Source: Rubrivivax sp.
Lineage (GTDB): Bacteria > Pseudomonadota > Gammaproteobacteria > Burkholderiales > Burkholderiaceae
Length of the DNA stretch: 7,991 bases
Reading direction: 5' to 3'
Assembly: GCA_016790225.1 (NCBI GenBank)
Contig: JAEUOZ010000067.1
Location: 1-7,991 of the forward strand
The notes beneath the pieces were generated by a model. It made no database searches. It was not told where the DNA came from and was given only the letters and a program-made list of their open reading frames with translations. The position numbers and the translations under genes were made by a program. Below are positions 6,101 through 7,991 of the stretch, one piece after another. Position 1 is the first letter of the stretch. Every line of letters begins with the position of its first letter.

Positions 6101-7991
6101 TTGACGAGATCGCGCAGCGGGCCGCCAGCCTGGGCCGGGATCTGGGCCGCCGTACTGGTGCCGGTTGCGCTGGGTGCGCTGGCGGGCTGCGGCAGCCAAC
6201 CGCCGGCGCCGGGGCCGGCGGCCACCGCTGCGGCGCCTGCACCGGCAGTGCCGGTCGCGCCCGCCACCCCGGCCACGGCACGCGAGGCGCGCCCGCAGTA
6301 CGGCGCCGACGGCCGCCTGGTGGGGCTCGAGACCACCGAGGGCAATGTCCTCATCACGCCCGGCGAAGCGGCGGTGGCCACCGGCACCGTGGGCGTGGCG
6401 GTGGACATCGTCGCCCCCGAGGCCCTGAAGGCGCTTCTCGAAAAACACCTGGACGTGGTGCGCCTGGGCCGCATGGCGCGCGACGAGGTCGACGATTCCG
6501 AGTGGGCGCGCCTGGTCGACGCCGCGCCGGCGCAGGCGCGCGACCTGCTGCAGACCGAGGGCTACTTCTCGGCCCATGTCAGCCTGCAGCGCCAGCCCCG
6601 CCGCACGCGCGGCGAGGCCGATCGCGTGCGCATGCTGGTCGATCCCGGCCCGCGCGCCCGCGTTTCGCGTCTGACGTTCGAATTCGACGGCGACCTGGAG
6701 CGCGACGCCGGCCGCGGCGAGGCCTATGCCAGTGCGCTGGCCGAGCAGTTGCGCGCCGCCTGGCCGCTGCAGGCCGGGGCCGAGTTCAGCAACGCCCGCT
6801 GGGGCGAGGCCAAGGCCCAGGCGCTGGCCAAGCTGCGCGCCGCCGGCTATGCCAATGCCACCTGGAGCGGCACCGGCGCCCAGGTGGACCGCGCGCGCAA
6901 CGAGGTGCGTCTGTTCGTGGTGGCCGACAGCGGGCCGCTGTTCCGCCTGGGCAGCCTGCAGATCGAGGGCCTGTCCTCGCACGACGAGGAGTCGGTGCGC
7001 CACCTGCTGCTGGCCAAGGAAGGCGCGCCGGTCACCGAGGGCGTGCTGCTGGACTTCCAGGAGCGGCTGCAGAAGACCGGCCTGTTCGCCAGCATCAACG
7101 TGGCGCTGGACACCGACCCGGCCAGCGCCGGCAGCGCGCGCCTGCTGGTGCGGCTGCGCGAGGCGCCGCTTCAGGTCTATACCTTCGGCGTGGGCGTCAG
7201 CGCCAACACCGGTGCCCGCGCTTCGGTGGAGCATGTCTACCGCCGCGTCTTCGGCTTTCCGCTGACCTCGCGCAACAAGGTCGAGCTGGGCGAGAAACGC
7301 CGCGGCTGGGAGGGCGAGCTCAGCACCCACCAGGGCGAAGGCCTGTACCGCAACCTGCTGGGCGGCACCGTGGAATGGCTGCGCAGCGATACCGACGAGG
7401 TGCTGTCGCAACGCCTGCGCCTGGGCCGCACACAGGACAGCACGCGCATCGAACGGCTCTATTTCGTCGAGGCCGAGCGCGCGCTGCGCCGCACCGAGGC
7501 CAGCCGGGTGGAGGCGATCGCGCTGTCGATCAACTACCACGGCGTCTGGCGCGACCTCGACAGCGTGCTGCTGCCCACGCGCGGCTTCACCTTCGCCGGC
7601 CAGATCGGCACCGGGCGCTCGCACGCCACCGCCGCCGAGAGCGGCTTCTTCACGCGCGCCTATGGCCGCCTGACCGGCTACTACCCGCTGGGCGAGACCT
7701 GGTACGGACAGGCCCGGCTGGAAGTGGGCCAGGTGCTGCTGCAGTCCGGTGTCGTGGCCCCCGATTCGCAGCGCTTTCGCGCCGGCGGCGACGACTCGGT
7801 GCGCGGCTACGGCTACCGCACCCTGGGCCCGGTGACCGACGGCGTGGTCGGCAGCGGCAGCACCATCCTCACCAGCAGCGTGGAGCTGGCGCGCCCGTTC
7901 AGCGCCAGCCTGCCCTCGGTGTGGGGCGCGGTCTTCGTCGATGCCGGCAACGCCGCCGACAGTTTTTCGGCCCTGCACCCGGCGCTCGGCT
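6101..7991 (+). CDS. tamA: TamA-like Omp85 outer-membrane assembly protein with a lipoprotein signal, 3' end cut by the window
   Basis: The visible 630 codons encode an Omp85-family protein, with about 50-60 residues probably missing at the end. TamA works with the inner-membrane protein TamB in outer-membrane protein assembly and lipid transport. Residues 1-29 form a signal peptide (MTRSRS, then a hydrophobic core) ending in the lipobox L27-A-G-C30, so Cys30 may be lipidated; Gly31 does not match the inner-membrane retention signal. A Pro/Ala-rich linker (31-70) follows. Three POTRA-like domains span roughly 99-175, 185-280 and 283-355, the last ending in GLFASINVALD. The beta-barrel starts near 356 and contains the Omp85 hallmark V567-R-G-Y570 after RFRAGGDDS. 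No stop or frame break is seen. The TTG start is supported by GAGGA 7 bases upstream; a later GTG would destroy the signal peptide. A BamA paralogue is less likely because only about three POTRAs are present. A tamB gene would be expected just downstream. Confidence 0.85.
   Translation, partial: MTRSRSGPPAWAGIWAAVLVPVALGALAGCGSQPPAPGPAATAAAPAPAVPVAPATPATAREARPQYGADGRLVGLETTEGNVLITPGEAAVATGTVGVAVDIVAPEALKALLEKHLDVVRLGRMARDEVDDSEWARLVDAAPAQARDLLQTEGYFSAHVSLQRQPRRTRGEADRVRMLVDPGPRARVSRLTFEFDGDLERDAGRGEAYASALAEQLRAAWPLQAGAEFSNARWGEAKAQALAKLRAAGYANATWSGTGAQVDRARNEVRLFVVADSGPLFRLGSLQIEGLSSHDEESVRHLLLAKEGAPVTEGVLLDFQERLQKTGLFASINVALDTDPASAGSARLLVRLREAPLQVYTFGVGVSANTGARASVEHVYRRVFGFPLTSRNKVELGEKRRGWEGELSTHQGEGLYRNLLGGTVEWLRSDTDEVLSQRLRLGRTQDSTRIERLYFVEAERALRRTEASRVEAIALSINYHGVWRDLDSVLLPTRGFTFAGQIGTGRSHATAAESGFFTRAYGRLTGYYPLGETWYGQARLEVGQVLLQSGVVAPDSQRFRAGGDDSVRGYGYRTLGPVTDGVVGSGSTILTSSVELARPFSASLPSVWGAVFVDAGNAADSFSALHPALG

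Noticed and set aside
4711..6474. 587-codon open frame on the minus strand spanning the VWA gene
   Set aside because: It crosses the boundaries of three plus-strand genes and has no recognisable domain; it is a shadow of third-position GC bias.
6080..7978. 632-codon open frame on the minus strand antisense to the tamA-like gene
   Set aside because: The plus strand reads continuously as POTRA domains plus an Omp85 barrel with the VRGY motif; the minus frame is repetitive Ala/Gly/Leu/Gln sequence with no family motif.

Overview
This is a GC-rich, almost fully coding window from a bacterial chromosome. Several things suggest a betaproteobacterium of the order Burkholderiales: the strong G/C preference at third codon positions, a periplasmic diheme cytochrome c4-type protein, a MoxR ATPase with a CoxE-like VWA protein, and a TamA-like Omp85 protein. 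This placement is inferred from gene content and composition; the window holds no rRNA or other phylogenetic marker. I see no mobile elements, CRISPR arrays, tRNAs or rRNAs.

Layout. Positions 2-1140 carry two genes on the minus strand: a diheme cytochrome c (493-1140) followed 11 bases later by a small GNAT acetyltransferase (2-481). A 188-base divergent intergenic region (1141-1328) separates them from a plus-strand run of five genes that continues to the window edge. These are a MoxR-type AAA+ ATPase (1329-2183), a RimJ/RimL-like GNAT acetyltransferase (2213-2809, GTG start), an S9-family serine peptidase (2835-4889), a CoxE-like VWA protein (4918-6090), and a TamA-like outer-membrane Omp85 protein (6101-7991, cut by the window end, TTG start). 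Gaps between these five are only 29, 25, 28 and 10 bases with no terminator-like hairpin, so one transcript is likely.

The main regulatory signal is a perfect TTGAT-N4-ATCAA palindrome at 1206-1219 in the divergent region. It matches the FNR/ANR/DNR consensus and suggests oxygen- or nitric-oxide-responsive control of the cytochrome, the MoxR operon, or both. A perfect TATAAT on the minus strand abuts it.

How the genes may work together. MoxR ATPases and VWA proteins typically act as pairs that remodel or mature protein complexes; CoxD/CoxE is the best-known related pair. Here the pair shares a transcript with a cytoplasmic peptidase and an acetyltransferase and lies divergent to a periplasmic electron carrier. 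A redox-regulated protein-maturation module is a reasonable hypothesis, but no target can be named from the sequence. The most unusual protein features are a lipobox (LAGC) on the TamA-like protein and an altered metal-site motif (DxGGT rather than DxSxS) in the VWA protein.
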